DNA of 64,000 nt from Hydrogenophaga taeniospiralis (GTDB taxonomy: Bacteria; Pseudomonadota; Gammaproteobacteria; Burkholderiales; Burkholderiaceae_C). Below are positions 38,490 through 55,934 of the stretch, piece after piece (position 1 is the stretch's first letter; each line of letters opens with the position of its first letter). The notes under the pieces are model-generated. The model was not told where the DNA came from. It saw only the letters and a list, made by a program, of their open reading frames with translations, and ran no database searches. The position numbers and the translations under genes were made by a program. The stretch lies in assembly GCF_020510445.1 (NCBI RefSeq), contig NZ_JAHBAG010000001.1:162501-226500 (forward strand), given 5' to 3'.

Positions 38490-40739
38490 TCAATTCGCAA
38501 CTGCGAATGATAACGACACTTGCGCACCCTCCACCTTGCCGTCGATCAACAGATTGGACAAGTCGACCCGGCCCCCGTGCTCGTCCATCATTTTCTTGAC
38601 CACGGCCAGGCCCAGCCCGGTGCCCTTGACCTTGGTGGTCACGTAGGGTTCGAAGGCGCGCTTGAGGATGTGTTCGGCGAATCCGGGGCCGCGGTCCACC
38701 ACGGACAGGCGCACCCAGTTGCCCTTGTCGGACAAGCGGGTGCGCAGCAGCACCTCGGCGCCGGGTTGGCCGGCCATGGCGTCCTGCGCGTTCTGCACCA
38801 GGTTGTGCAGCATCTGGCGCACCTGCTGGGGGTCGGCCAGCACCGGCGGACAGTCGGGAGACAGCTCGTGCCGCACCGGCACGGCGGCGTGGTCGTAGAG
38901 GCTCAGGATGTCGCGCACCAGCGCATTGAGGTCGGTTCGGGTGAGCTGGGCCGCGGGCAGGCGCGCGTAGTCGCGGAACTCGTTGACCAGGCGTTTCATG
39001 GCATCGACCTGGTCGACGATGGTGCGCACCGACTTGTTCAGGATCGCCTGCTCGGGCGGCTGCACCTTGCCTTCGAGTTTCATGGCCAGGCGCTCGGCCG
39101 ACAGCTGGATCGGGGTGAGCGGGTTCTTGATCTCGTGCGCCAGGCGGCGCGCCACCTCGCCCCAGGCCTGCGAGCGCTGCGCCGACACCATTTCGGAGAC
39201 ATCGTCGAACACCAGCAGGCGCTCGTTGTTCGGCAGCAGGGCGCCGCGGGCGATGAGGGTGATGCCTTCGTCGAAAGGCGTGGCGCCGTCGGCCCGGAGT
39301 TCGAACGACTGCTGCCAGTAGCCCCCTTCGTGCGGGGTCTGCTCGGACAGGAAGCGCTCGAACTGCTGCAGCACACCCGAGGCAAAGGGCTCCAGCCCGG
39401 GCACGTCGACCAGCGGGGTGCCCAGGTGCAGGGCCAAAGGCGTGTGCAGGATGCGCTCGGCGCCGGGGTTGACGCTGTGCACCCGCCCTTCTTCGTCCAG
39501 CACCACCACGCCCGCGGTGAGGTTGTCCAGGATGGTCTGCAGGTTGCCGCGCGCCGCGTCGACCTGTGCCATGCTGCGCTGCACGTCGGCGCGCGCGTCC
39601 GACAGGTCCTGCGTCATGCGGGCAAAGGTCCGTGTGAGTCCGGCGAGCTCGTCGCGCGCGGCCAGCGAGCGCTTGGGGGAGAGGTCACCCGCGGCCACTT
39701 CGCGCATGCCTTCGGCCAGCACCAGCAGCGGGCGCACCAGCTGGTTGCCCAGCAGCACCGCCAGCAGCACCGCGCCGAACACCGCCAGGAACAGGGCCAG
39801 CGTGAGCGTGCCGATGTACATGCGGCGCAGGCCCTGGCGGGCCAGCGCCCGCTCCTGGTATTCCCGGTTGGCCTGTTGCACCGCCAGGGCATCGGTCACC
39901 AGAGCGGCCGCCAGCGGCACCACCACCTGCAGGTAGCGCGGCTCGGCATCGAAGCCAAACCCCGGTGAACTGACCAGGGCCAGCACCTTGATGCGGGCGC
40001 GCCCCGCGGCCAGCACGGCTTCGAGCTCGCCGTCGCCGCCCTCTTCCAGGCCTTCGATCTGCGCGGCCACCCGCACCGTGCGCAGGTTGCGCAACTGCGC
40101 GAGGCTGGGGCGCTCGGGGTTGATGTCGAAGCGCGATTCCCCCGAACTGGCCAGCGCCTGGCCCGAAGCGCCCCACAGCACCAGGTCGCTGGCCCCGAGC
40201 TGCTCGCGCAGGCGCTCCAGCGCCAGCACGGACGAGGCGTTGGGGGTACGCGCCAGGCCTTCGGCGGCCATGCGGGTCTTGCTGCTGAGATCGGCGGTCA
40301 GCGTGTCGAGCGCGGTGCGCCCCAGGTTCAGGCCCGCGTTGAGCGCGGACTCCACGCGCACGTCGAACCAGCTTTCGATGGAGCGCGAGACGAACTGGTA
40401 GGACACGGTGTAGATCAGCAGCCCGGGCAACACCCCCACCAGCCCGATGATGCCGGCGAGCTTGACCAGCAGCCTGCTGCCGAACTTGCCGCGCTTGAAC
40501 CGCATCGCCAGCCGCACGGCCAGCCACAGGATGATCAGCAGCAGCACGGCGGCCACGGCCGCGTTGATCCCCACCAGCCAGGCGAAGTTCTGCTCGTACA
40601 GCGCCCGGTTGCGGGTGGCCAGCGTGAGCAGGAACAGCAGCACCATGCCCACCCCGGCCATGAACACCAGCGCCGCGGCGAACGCCCAGCGCGCCGGGGC
40701 GGTGCGCTTCTTGGGTGGATGGGTGTCGCTGGGACTCAC
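38490..40739 (-). CDS. NtrY-like membrane sensor histidine kinase
   Basis: A 749-residue inner-membrane kinase. Two or three N-terminal helices, a periplasmic-type stretch (about 120-290), a further helix, HAMP (LVRPLLVLAEGMREVAAGDL), a PAS domain (VVVLDEEGRVHSVN) and the kinase core with His535 in RRLAHEIKNPLTPIQLSAERLA. The HEIKNPLTPIQ H-box is characteristic of NtrY. The HATPase end includes DRGPGF and GTGLGLAVVKK. The pair NtrY/NtrX senses nitrogen or redox state in other bacteria. The gene lies directly downstream of DUF4390, as in many betaproteobacteria. Confidence 0.9.
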   Translation of the reverse strand: MSPSDTHPPKKRTAPARWAFAAALVFMAGVGMVLLFLLTLATRNRALYEQNFAWLVGINAAVAAVLLLIILWLAVRLAMRFKRGKFGSRLLVKLAGIIGLVGVLPGLLIYTVSYQFVSRSIESWFDVRVESALNAGLNLGRTALDTLTADLSSKTRMAAEGLARTPNASSVLALERLREQLGASDLVLWGASGQALASSGESRFDINPERPSLAQLRNLRTVRVAAQIEGLEEGGDGELEAVLAAGRARIKVLALVSSPGFGFDAEPRYLQVVVPLAAALVTDALAVQQANREYQERALARQGLRRMYIGTLTLALFLAVFGAVLLAVLLGNQLVRPLLVLAEGMREVAAGDLSPKRSLAARDELAGLTRTFARMTQDLSDARADVQRSMAQVDAARGNLQTILDNLTAGVVVLDEEGRVHSVNPGAERILHTPLALHLGTPLVDVPGLEPFASGVLQQFERFLSEQTPHEGGYWQQSFELRADGATPFDEGITLIARGALLPNNERLLVFDDVSEMVSAQRSQAWGEVARRLAHEIKNPLTPIQLSAERLAMKLEGKVQPPEQAILNKSVRTIVDQVDAMKRLVNEFRDYARLPAAQLTRTDLNALVRDILSLYDHAAVPVRHELSPDCPPVLADPQQVRQMLHNLVQNAQDAMAGQPGAEVLLRTRLSDKGNWVRLSVVDRGPGFAEHILKRAFEPYVTTKVKGTGLGLAVVKKMMDEHGGRVDLSNLLIDGKVEGAQVSLSFAVAN

Positions 40740-40758
40740 GGTGCGATGCGCTCCACGG

Positions 40759-41418
40759 TCAGCGCTGGGGCTCGGTCACGTCGGCTTCGTCTTTGTCAGG
40801 CAGCGGTTCGGCGGGTTTTTCGGCTTCGACGTGTTCCGGCACGCGGAGTTCGCGCTGCAGCTCCACCGTCCAGTCGGGCTGGTTCACCATGCCGATCTGG
40901 AACGGGCGCGGCAGCAGCGACAGGTCCAGCCGGAACGCCAGTTCGACGCGGTGGGCGCTGTCGGCCTGGGGGCCGTCGGCGATGCGCCAGCGCGAGATCC
41001 GCCCCACACCGGCCAGCGCATCGGCCAGGGTGGCGTAGTTCTGGTGCAAGGCGTACTGCAGCCCCGCCCCGCCGCTGTCGGCACCCGCGTCGTTGGACAG
41101 GCTCAGACGCCAGCGCCGCGTGAGCGGCTGGTAGGCCAGGCGCAGCGTGCGCACCGCGCTGGACACGCGCTTGTCGGTCCAGTACCAGCGCTTGCGGTAC
41201 ACGTCGGCCTGCCAGACGAAATACAGCGGCACCGATTTCTGCAGGGCGTCTTCGACCGCGTGCGCCGGCGACAGCCCCAGCCGGGCCGACAGAAACAGGC
41301 CGTCGGCGGTGCGCTGCAGGGCCAGCTGCAGGGTCTCGGGTTCGCGGGCATGGGCCGACCAGGGCAGCAACAAGGCCATCCAGGACGCGCAGATGAGCGC
41401 TCGCAGCCAGTGCCACAC
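40759..41418 (-). CDS. DUF4390 domain protein
   Basis: A 219-residue exported protein. The signal peptide runs LICASWMALLLPWSAHA; the mature part is DUF4390 with LQLALQRTADGLFLSARLGL and VPLYFVWQADVYRKRWYW. It ends in an acidic tail. The family is unnamed but conserved next to ntrY in betaproteobacteria, which suggests it belongs to that sensor unit. The start is uncertain: the GTG at 41418 gives a natural signal peptide, the first ATG is at 41379, and no strong ribosome site is seen for either. Confidence 0.75.
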   Translation of the reverse strand: MWHWLRALICASWMALLLPWSAHAREPETLQLALQRTADGLFLSARLGLSPAHAVEDALQKSVPLYFVWQADVYRKRWYWTDKRVSSAVRTLRLAYQPLTRRWRLSLSNDAGADSGGAGLQYALHQNYATLADALAGVGRISRWRIADGPQADSAHRVELAFRLDLSLLPRPFQIGMVNQPDWTVELQRELRVPEHVEAEKPAEPLPDKDEADVTEPQR

Positions 41419-41452
41419 AGGGAGGGTCGGAAATGAGGTGTTCAGCGCGGGT

Positions 41453-42868
41453 TCAAGGCCGGGCCTTGTCGATGCGGGCGTAAAAGAATCCGTCGTATCC
41501 ACCCGGAACATTGTCGTTGAACTCCCCATCGGCAATGACCGTTCCCGGCAGCAAATGACCCGGTGACGCCTGCAGGACGGCGTCGGTGTGGCGCCCAAGG
41601 AACGCCTGGACCTGATCGGCCCCTTCGGCACGAAACACCGAGCAGGTGCAATACAGCAATCGCCCGCCCGGCTTGAGCAGCGGCCACAAGGCGTCGAGCA
41701 GTTGGCGCTGGATGGCCACCAGTGTGTCCACGTCGGCCGCACGGCGCAACCAGCGCACGTCGGGGTGGCGCCGCACGATGCCCGAGGCGGTGCACGGGGC
41801 GTCGAGCAGGATGGCGTCAAACGGCTGGCCGTCCCACCAGGCGGCGGGCTGGCCGGCGTCGGCGCACTGCACCTCGGCGCTCAGGCCCAGGCGGTGCAGG
41901 TTGTCGTGAATGCGCACGCAGCGGCGCGCGTCCACGTCCAGCGCCAGCAGGTTCAGCTCGGCGCGCTCCAGCAGGTGGGCGGTCTTGCCGCCGGGGGCGG
42001 CGCAGGCGTCGAGCACGCGGTCGGCCGCGGTCCACCCGCGCCCGGCGAGCAGCAAGCCCGCGGCCATCTGCGCCGCGCCGTCCTGCACCGAACAATGGCC
42101 CTGGCTGAAACCGGGCAGGCGCTCGACGGGCTGCGGCGCATCCAGCACCAGGCCGTCCTCACCGATGGCGCGGGCGCTCAGGCCCATGGCTTGCAGCGCC
42201 TGCAGGTAATCGGCCCGGCGGGTGCGGCGGCGGTTGACGCGCAAGACCATCGGGCCGGGCTGGTTGTTGGCCGCCAGGATGGCCTGCCACTGCCCGGGGT
42301 GGTCGCGCTGCAGCCGCTCGATCCACCAGGCGGGGTGGTTCCAGCGCGCCACCGGCTGGCCGGCCACGTCGGCCAACAGGGCATCCCTCTCCCGCAGAAA
42401 GCGCCGCAGGCAGGCGTTGATGAAAGCCGCCTGGCGGTGGGTGTTGCGGTCCTGCCGGGCAGCGTCCACCGCCTGGTTCACCACGGTGTGGGGAGCGTAT
42501 TGCAGGCCCACCCGTTGGGGCACGCCCTCGGCATCGTCGGGCTCTTCGGGCAGGAGCAGGGCCACGGCGCTGTGGAGCAGGGCCTGCACCGCGGCGTCGG
42601 GTTTGCGCTGCACCAGCCGGGCCACCAGCGCACGCGCGCTGCCCAGATGGCGCAACACATGGAAAGTGAGCGCCTGCACTCCAGGGCGCAGAGCCGCGTT
42701 GACCTGCGGCAGCACGTCGCTGAGCGAACGCCCCTGCTCCACCGCGAGCACGCAGAGCGCGGTCTGGTGCAGTTGCGTGGCCAGGCTGGGCGCGAGCCGG
42801 GGCGCGCTGCCCTGGTCAGAGGTTGTGGACGGGGAGTTGGGGGTTGGGTGGCTCACATGGGCATCCAT
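41453..42868 (-). CDS. rsmB: 16S rRNA (cytosine-967-C5)-methyltransferase
   Basis: A 471-residue RNA methyltransferase. The first third is NusB-like (about residues 30-170), the rest a SAM-dependent m5C domain with DACAAPGGKTAHLLE, and the two catalytic cysteines in DAPCTASGI and YCTCSVF. It methylates C967 of 16S rRNA. The ATG at 42868 gives a normal N terminus; an in-frame GTG at 42916 is possible. It follows the M48 protease gene by 52 bases, a conserved order. Confidence 0.92.
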   Translation of the reverse strand: MDAHVSHPTPNSPSTTSDQGSAPRLAPSLATQLHQTALCVLAVEQGRSLSDVLPQVNAALRPGVQALTFHVLRHLGSARALVARLVQRKPDAAVQALLHSAVALLLPEEPDDAEGVPQRVGLQYAPHTVVNQAVDAARQDRNTHRQAAFINACLRRFLRERDALLADVAGQPVARWNHPAWWIERLQRDHPGQWQAILAANNQPGPMVLRVNRRRTRRADYLQALQAMGLSARAIGEDGLVLDAPQPVERLPGFSQGHCSVQDGAAQMAAGLLLAGRGWTAADRVLDACAAPGGKTAHLLERAELNLLALDVDARRCVRIHDNLHRLGLSAEVQCADAGQPAAWWDGQPFDAILLDAPCTASGIVRRHPDVRWLRRAADVDTLVAIQRQLLDALWPLLKPGGRLLYCTCSVFRAEGADQVQAFLGRHTDAVLQASPGHLLPGTVIADGEFNDNVPGGYDGFFYARIDKARP

Positions 42869-42920
42869 GTTGGGGTGTGCGGAGTGTGGGGCCAATGGCC
42901 TTCCACCCACCGTCACGGGG

Positions 42921-43991
42921 TCAAATCAGGGTCCACCCCGGGTCGTCGCCGGGGTTGCTGGCGGGAGGGGGTGGCGCCTCGCTGGCCGGCGGGGGCTCAT
43001 CGTCGCGGGTCAGCGGCAGCGGGCCCATGGCCCGGCCGTAGATGCGGTGGATGCGCTGCTCCAGCGTGGGGTGCGAATCGAGCCAGTGGGCCACGGCGCC
43101 GGATTCGTTGGCCACCAGCAGCATGTGCTGCACCATGGAGCCCACGCGCCGCGACACCACGCCTTCGCGCTGCTGGCTCATGATCTTGCGCAGCACGCCA
43201 CCCAGGCCGTCGCGGCTGCGGGTCCACTGCACGGCGCGGGCATCGGCCAGGTATTCGCGCTGGCGCGACACCGCGGCCTGCAGCGCATGGCCGGCGAGCC
43301 AGCCCAGCCAGCCCGCGGCCATAATGGCCAGACCGATCAGGGCCAGGGCCATGCGGCGGTCTTTTTCGTCCGGCTCCACCAGTTGCCGCCCCATGCGGTA
43401 CAGCATTTCCAGCCCGAACACCATGCCGATGAGCCGCATGTTGAGCCGGGTATCGCCTTCGCCGATGTGGCTGAACTCGTGCGCCACCAGGCCCTGAAGC
43501 TCCTCGCGCGTGAGGTGTTCCAGCGCACCGCGGGTGACGGCCACGACGGCGTCGTCCTCGTCCCAGCCGGCGGCAAAGGCGTTGATGCCCTGATCGCGCG
43601 CGACCACCATCGCCAGCGGACGCTTCATGCCCGACGAGATCGACATCTCGTCGACGATGTTGGAGAAGCGCTGGTCGTCAAAATCGCCCGAGGGCTGGGC
43701 CGGGCGCGCGCCCATCTGCTCGGCCAGCCGCTGCCCGCCACCGCTGGCCAGGCGCGAGGTTTCCACCCACCAGCCCCCCAGCACGAACAGCAGCACCACG
43801 GCGGTGTTGACCGCGAAATAGTGGCGCGGGTAGCTCATGTCGCCGGGTACCCAGAAACCCCAGGTCAGGCCCCAGGCCAACGCCAGCGCGGCGTTGATCG
43901 CCAGCACCAGCAGCAGCACGGTGAGCACGAAGGCGAGCAGCAGCTTGCGGGTCTCACCGCGCGCGTCGCGCTGAAATTCAAAGAACCGCAC
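42921..43991 (-). CDS. M48 family membrane metallopeptidase (HtpX-like)
   Basis: A 356-residue integral membrane protease with two hydrophobic helices at the N terminus and two more after the catalytic motif. HEFSH (171-175) gives the zinc ligands, and a later Glu in the helix SRQREYLADARAVQ is the third. HtpX-like proteases cut misfolded membrane proteins. The C terminus (DEPPPASEAPPPPASNPGDD) is a proline-rich tail. It lies 24 bases after lemA, a common pairing. Confidence 0.88.
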   Translation of the reverse strand: MRFFEFQRDARGETRKLLLAFVLTVLLLVLAINAALALAWGLTWGFWVPGDMSYPRHYFAVNTAVVLLFVLGGWWVETSRLASGGGQRLAEQMGARPAQPSGDFDDQRFSNIVDEMSISSGMKRPLAMVVARDQGINAFAAGWDEDDAVVAVTRGALEHLTREELQGLVAHEFSHIGEGDTRLNMRLIGMVFGLEMLYRMGRQLVEPDEKDRRMALALIGLAIMAAGWLGWLAGHALQAAVSRQREYLADARAVQWTRSRDGLGGVLRKIMSQQREGVVSRRVGSMVQHMLLVANESGAVAHWLDSHPTLEQRIHRIYGRAMGPLPLTRDDEPPPASEAPPPPASNPGDDPGWTLI

Positions 43992-44015
43992 GGTGGCGCC
44001 CTGCGCAGGAGGGCC

Positions 44016-44609
44016 TCAAAAAGCGACCTTCACCGCCTGGCGCTCGACGTCGCTGGTGGTGGACTCCAGCATGGACTGGGGCTGGAAGTTGAACAACCGC
44101 GCCACGATCAGGGTGGGGAACTGCGCGGCCGCGTCGTTGAACTCCAGCACGTTGTCGTTGTACGCCTGGCGCGCGAAACCGATCCGGTTCTCGGTGCTGG
44201 ACAACTCCTCGCTGAGCTCGCGCATGGTCTGGTCGGCCTTGAGATCGGGGTAGGCCTCGACCACGGCGAACAGGCGCCCGAGGGCCCCACCCAGCACCTG
44301 CTCGGCACCACTCAGCGCACCGAGCGCACCGGCATTTAGCGGGCTGCCCGCGGCCGTCTGCTCGGCGGCCTTGGCCTGGTTGCGGGCCGCGACCACGGCC
44401 TCCAGCGTCTGCGCCTCGTGGGCCAGGTACTTGCGCGCGACCTCCACCAGGTTGGGGATCAGGTCGTAGCGGCGCTTGAGCTGCACGTCGATCTGGCCAA
44501 AGGCGTTGGCGATCGCGTTTTTCAGGCGCACCAACCGGTTGTAGGCCCCCACGGCCCAGAAGAACACCAGCAGGCCCAAGGCCAGCAACACCCACAGCGT
44601 GGCAGACAT
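44016..44609 (-). CDS. LemA family protein
   Basis: A 197-residue membrane-anchored protein. One N-terminal helix (LWVLLALGLLVFFWAVGAYN) is followed by the helical bundle NAIANAFGQIDVQLKRRYDLIPNLVEVARKYLAHE typical of LemA. AAGGAG eight bases upstream fixes the ATG at 44609; a longer frame begins at 44645. LemA proteins often pair with M48 proteases, as here. The exact role is unknown. The gene starts the leftward block through the NtrX-like gene. Confidence 0.9.
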   Translation of the reverse strand: MSATLWVLLALGLLVFFWAVGAYNRLVRLKNAIANAFGQIDVQLKRRYDLIPNLVEVARKYLAHEAQTLEAVVAARNQAKAAEQTAAGSPLNAGALGALSGAEQVLGGALGRLFAVVEAYPDLKADQTMRELSEELSSTENRIGFARQAYNDNVLEFNDAAAQFPTLIVARLFNFQPQSMLESTTSDVERQAVKVAF

Positions 44610-44743
44610 GTTCTCAACTCCTTGTATCGGACATCCAGTACCCACCGGACCGGGCAGCCCTGCACCGGCACCTGCCCGCAGAGGGCGCCCGCAATATACC
44701 CCAGCCCTTTGCGCAAGCCCCCTGGCCGAAGACAGGCGCCCAG

Positions 44744-44777
44744 AAAAAAGCCCCCGGTCGGATGACCGGGGGCTTTT
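44744..44777. terminator. Bidirectional terminator after rpoC
   Basis: AAAAAGCCCCCGGTC, loop GGAT, GACCGGGGGCTTTTT: a 15-base perfect stem, T-run on either strand. It closes the long leftward tRNA-Tyr-to-rpoC operon, 40 bases beyond the rpoC stop. Confidence 0.95.
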
Positions 44778-44816
44778 TAGGAGCGGCCGGTGGGCCGGCC
44801 CTGGGCGGGTTGCGCC

Positions 44817-49031
<4,215 letters not shown>

Positions 49032-49058
49032 GGGTTCAATCCTTGTCTTGCCGGCGAA

Positions 49059-53183
<4,125 letters not shown>

Positions 53184-53338
53184 GAGATCTCCGGACTTGA
53201 GGTCTGCGGCGACTGTCTGCCTACCAGGGAGAACTCCTGGTGGCTTGCTTGGTGGCTGGCCTCTACCAACCATTGGCGGACGGCCTGCGCATTGCACACA
53301 GGCCCGAACCAAGTCGTTTTCTGCAGTCGGGGTCAGAA

Positions 53339-53380
53339 AACACTGATAAGCAAACTCGACAGAATTTACTTATCAGTGTT
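53339..53380 (-). promoter_or_regulatory. Long inverted repeat in the rplL-rpoB gap (possible processing or attenuation hairpin)
   Basis: AACACTGATAAG (53339-53350) and CTTATCAGTGTT (53369-53380) are perfect 12-base arms with an 18-base AT-rich loop, in a GC-rich genome. In E. coli this gap holds an attenuator and an RNase III site that set the ratio of ribosomal protein to RNA polymerase. No T-tract follows, so cleavage fits better than termination here. Confidence 0.5.
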
Positions 53381-53479
53381 CATTTAAAACACGGCGCCTA
53401 TGGAACTAGCACAGGCGGCTCTGAAAGCACCAAAGGCTGGAGGCCCTTTCGAGCACTCCAGCCCCTGACCAGAACCGAA

Positions 53480-53857
53480 TTACTTGAGCTCGGCCTTGGC
53501 GCCGGCTTCCACCAGCTTCTTCACAGCGGCTTCGGCGTCGGCCTTGGCAATCGCTTCCTTCACGTTCTTCGGAGCGCCATCGACCAGGTCCTTGGCTTCC
53601 TTCAGACCCAGACCGGTGATTTCGCGCACGGCCTTGATGACGGAGACCTTGTTCGCGCCGGCTTCGAGCAGCACGACGTTGAATTCGGTCTTCTCTTCAG
53701 CGGCGGCGGCGCCAGCGCCAGCACCACCAGCGGCAGGAGCGGCCATGGCGGCAGCGCTCACACCAAACTTCTCTTCGATGGCTTTCACCAGGTCGTTGAG
53801 TTCCATGACCGTCATGCTGTCCAGCGCGGTCAAAAATGCGTCTTTATCGAATGCCAT
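53480..53857 (-). CDS. rplL: 50S ribosomal protein L7/L12
   Basis: A 125-residue stalk protein. N-terminal dimer domain [15 protein letters not shown], an alanine/glycine-rich hinge ([18 protein letters not shown]), and the factor-binding C-terminal domain [28 protein letters not shown]. Four to six copies attach through L10. The gene lies 41 bases after rplJ and before the rpoB gap. Confidence 0.98.
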   Translation of the reverse strand: MAFDKDAFLTALDSMTVMELNDLVKAIEEKFGVSAAAMAAPAAGGAGAGAAAAEEKTEFNVVLLEAGANKVSVIKAVREITGLGLKEAKDLVDGAPKNVKEAIAKADAEAAVKKLVEAGAKAELK

Positions 53858-53898
53858 TTTGATTTCCTAACAATTGGTTAAACGAATCTGCCACGCCT

Positions 53899-54435
53899 TC
53901 AGGCGGCGGCAGCTTCCTCTGCCGGGGCTTGTGCCGCCGGGGCAGTGCCTTCGCCTTTTTTCGCCGCCAGCGCGCCCAGCACAACGGCCGTACGCGACAT
54001 GGGGGACATCAGCAAGCCACACAGCTGGGCCAGCAGCACTTCCTTCGAAGGAATGCTGGCGAGCTGCTTCACGCCCTCGACGTCCAGGACTTTGCCACCG
54101 TAGACACCTGCACGAATCACCAGCTTGTCGTTGGTTTTCGCGAATTCGGCCACCACTTTCGCGGCGGCCACGGCGTCTTCGGAGAAGCCATAGATCAGCG
54201 GACCGGTCATCTGGTCAGCGGCCACTTCAAAACTGCTGCCAGCCACCGCACGGCGGGCCAGGGTGTTTTTCAACACGCTCAGGCTCACACCGTTGCTGCG
54301 GGCTGTGACGCGCAGTTTGTCCATGTTCGCGACCGTGATGCCACGGTATTCCGCCATCACGAGCGTTTGAGCTTTAGCGGCGAGGCTGGTCACTTCGGAA
54401 ATGACCGCTTCTTTCTCACTGCGATTCAGACTCAA
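53899..54435 (-). CDS. rplJ: 50S ribosomal protein L10, TTG start
   Basis: A 178-residue stalk-base protein; the C-terminal helix binds L7/L12. The family N terminus [14 protein letters not shown] begins immediately after a TTG at 54433-54435, with AAGGAG six bases upstream, and no ATG fits. A TTG start in such a highly expressed gene is unusual and may limit translation. A compact hairpin lies 17 bases upstream of the start codon in the leader. Confidence 0.95.
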   Translation of the reverse strand: MSLNRSEKEAVISEVTSLAAKAQTLVMAEYRGITVANMDKLRVTARSNGVSLSVLKNTLARRAVAGSSFEVAADQMTGPLIYGFSEDAVAAAKVVAEFAKTNDKLVIRAGVYGGKVLDVEGVKQLASIPSKEVLLAQLCGLLMSPMSRTAVVLGALAAKKGEGTAPAAQAPAEEAAAA

Positions 54436-54689
54436 GGTCTACTCCTTAAATGTGCCTTCGGTCATCGGACCTCTGGCACGCCTCATTGCAGCGACCAACT
54501 GTTTAGGGAACAAGTTCCATCTGCAGCGGGATCGCCATCTGCGTTGGCTTTTCACAATTAAGTCGGGCCATTCCCTCACAGGTTCGGACCAACACCAACG
54601 GTCTTGGATGGCCCCACACAGCGGCATCGTTGCCGCCCTGCGGGCCCACCACACCCGGGCCACCGCAGTGGCCCGAATTCTTTTCGCGA
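54436..54689 (-). ncRNA. rplJ leader, likely L10-L7/L12 autoregulation region
   Basis: A 254-base gap between rplA and rplJ on the leftward transcript, with no gene. It carries the hairpin at 54452-54479 close to the rplJ ribosome site. In other bacteria the L10(L12)4 complex binds such a leader to repress rplJ and rplL. The assignment rests on position and the hairpin, not on a covariance search. Confidence 0.55.
54452..54479 (-). promoter_or_regulatory. Hairpin upstream of the rplJ ribosome site
   Basis: In the mRNA sense GTGCC-AGA-GGTC-CGAT-GACC-GAA-GGCAC: two stems of five and four pairs separated by an AGA/GAA internal loop. It ends four bases before AAGGAG. Purine-rich internal loops of this type are common in ribosomal-protein binding sites. 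Confidence 0.55.
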
Positions 54690-55385
54690 TCAGGCCGCGA
54701 TGGATTGCATGTCGACGCGAACGCCCACACCCATGGTCGAGGACACCGCCACCTTGCGCAGGTACACACCCTTGCTGGTGGCGGGCTTGGCCTTGGTCAA
54801 CGCGTCCAGCAACGCCACCAGGTTGCCCTGGAGCTTGTCGGCGTCGAACGAACGGCGGCCGATGGTGCCGTGCACGATGCCGGCCTTGTCCACGCGGAAC
54901 TGCACCTGACCGGCCTTCGCGTTGCGCACAGCCTGGGCAACGTCGGGCGTCACGGTGCCGACCTTCGGGTTGGGCATCAGGCCGCGCGGGCCCAGGATCT
55001 GACCCAGGGTACCGACCACGCGCATCGCATCGGGCGAAGCGATGACCACGTCGAAGTTCATGTTGCCGGCCTTGATGTCGGCGGCCAGATCGTCCATGCC
55101 GACGATGTCGGCACCCGCGGCCTTGGCTTCCTCGGCCTTGGCGCCCTGGGCGAACACGGCCACGCGCTTGGTCTTGCCGGTGCCGTTGGGCATCACGACG
55201 GCGCCACGCACCACTTGGTCCGACTTCTTGGCATCCACGCCGAGCTGGATCGCCACGTCAATGGATTCATCGAACTTGGCGTTGGCGCATTCCTTGATGA
55301 TGGCCAGGGCATCGGTCAGTGGGTACAGCTTGTTGCTGTCCACTTTGCCTTCGAAAGCCTTCTGTTTTTTGGTCAGTTTGGCCAT
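54690..55385 (-). CDS. rplA: 50S ribosomal protein L1
   Basis: A 231-residue protein that binds 23S rRNA near the exit site. [27 protein letters not shown] and the signature [34 protein letters not shown] are intact. The ATG at 55385 lies one base after the rplK stop, so the two are coupled. Start [13 protein letters not shown] is standard. Confidence 0.98.
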   Translation of the reverse strand: MAKLTKKQKAFEGKVDSNKLYPLTDALAIIKECANAKFDESIDVAIQLGVDAKKSDQVVRGAVVMPNGTGKTKRVAVFAQGAKAEEAKAAGADIVGMDDLAADIKAGNMNFDVVIASPDAMRVVGTLGQILGPRGLMPNPKVGTVTPDVAQAVRNAKAGQVQFRVDKAGIVHGTIGRRSFDADKLQGNLVALLDALTKAKPATSKGVYLRKVAVSSTMGVGVRVDMQSIAA

Positions 55386-55386
55386 G

Positions 55387-55818
55387 TCACACGCCCTCCA
55401 CAATCACGCCCATCGAGCGGGCCGAACCGGCGATGGTGCGCACGGCGGCGTCCACATCGGCAGCGGTCATGTCTTTCATTTTGACCTTGGCGATTTCTTC
55501 CAGCTGAGCGCGGGTGATCTTGCCAACCTTGTTCTTGTTGGGCACCGAAGAGCCCTTGTCCAGCTTGATGGCCTTCTTGATCAGGGTCGTCGCGGGCGGC
55601 GTCTTGATGATGAAGGTGAAGCTCTTGTCCGCGAATGCCGTGATCACCACGGGCAGCGGCAGACCGGGCTCGACGCCCTGGGTCTGGGCGTTGAACGCCT
55701 TGCAGAACTCCATGATGTTCAGGCCGCGCTGACCCAGCGCCGGACCGATCGGGGGAGAGGGGTTGGCCTTACCAGCTGGCACTTGCAGCTTGATGAAGCC
55801 GACGATTTTTTTCGCCAT
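55387..55818 (-). CDS. rplK: 50S ribosomal protein L11
   Basis: A 143-residue protein of the GTPase-associated centre. [38 protein letters not shown] at the N terminus and the RNA-binding C-terminal domain ending [11 protein letters not shown] are complete. It begins the L11 operon part of the block, 116 bases after nusG. Confidence 0.98.
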   Translation of the reverse strand: MAKKIVGFIKLQVPAGKANPSPPIGPALGQRGLNIMEFCKAFNAQTQGVEPGLPLPVVITAFADKSFTFIIKTPPATTLIKKAIKLDKGSSVPNKNKVGKITRAQLEEIAKVKMKDMTAADVDAAVRTIAGSARSMGVIVEGV

Positions 55819-55893
55819 TTTTTAGCTCCTGCGAGTGCAGACGGCTGCCATCAAGACAGCCTCCTCGCGTTGGGGGACCCGGGAGAATCAAAT

Positions 55894-55926
55894 GGCACAG
55901 GCGTCGGGCCGACCCGCCTGTGCCAC
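55894..55926 (-). promoter_or_regulatory. Hairpin between nusG and rplK
   Basis: TGGCACAGGCG (55894-55904) and CGCCTGTGCCA (55916-55926), 11-base perfect arms. No T-tract follows on the leftward strand, so a processing or weak pause site is more likely than a terminator. Confidence 0.45.
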
Positions 55927-55934
55927 GAAAAAAC

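Noticed and set aside
40759..41820. Longer form of the DUF4390 gene reaching into rsmB
   Set aside because: The extension would overlap rsmB by hundreds of bases and hide the clear signal peptide that begins near 41418.
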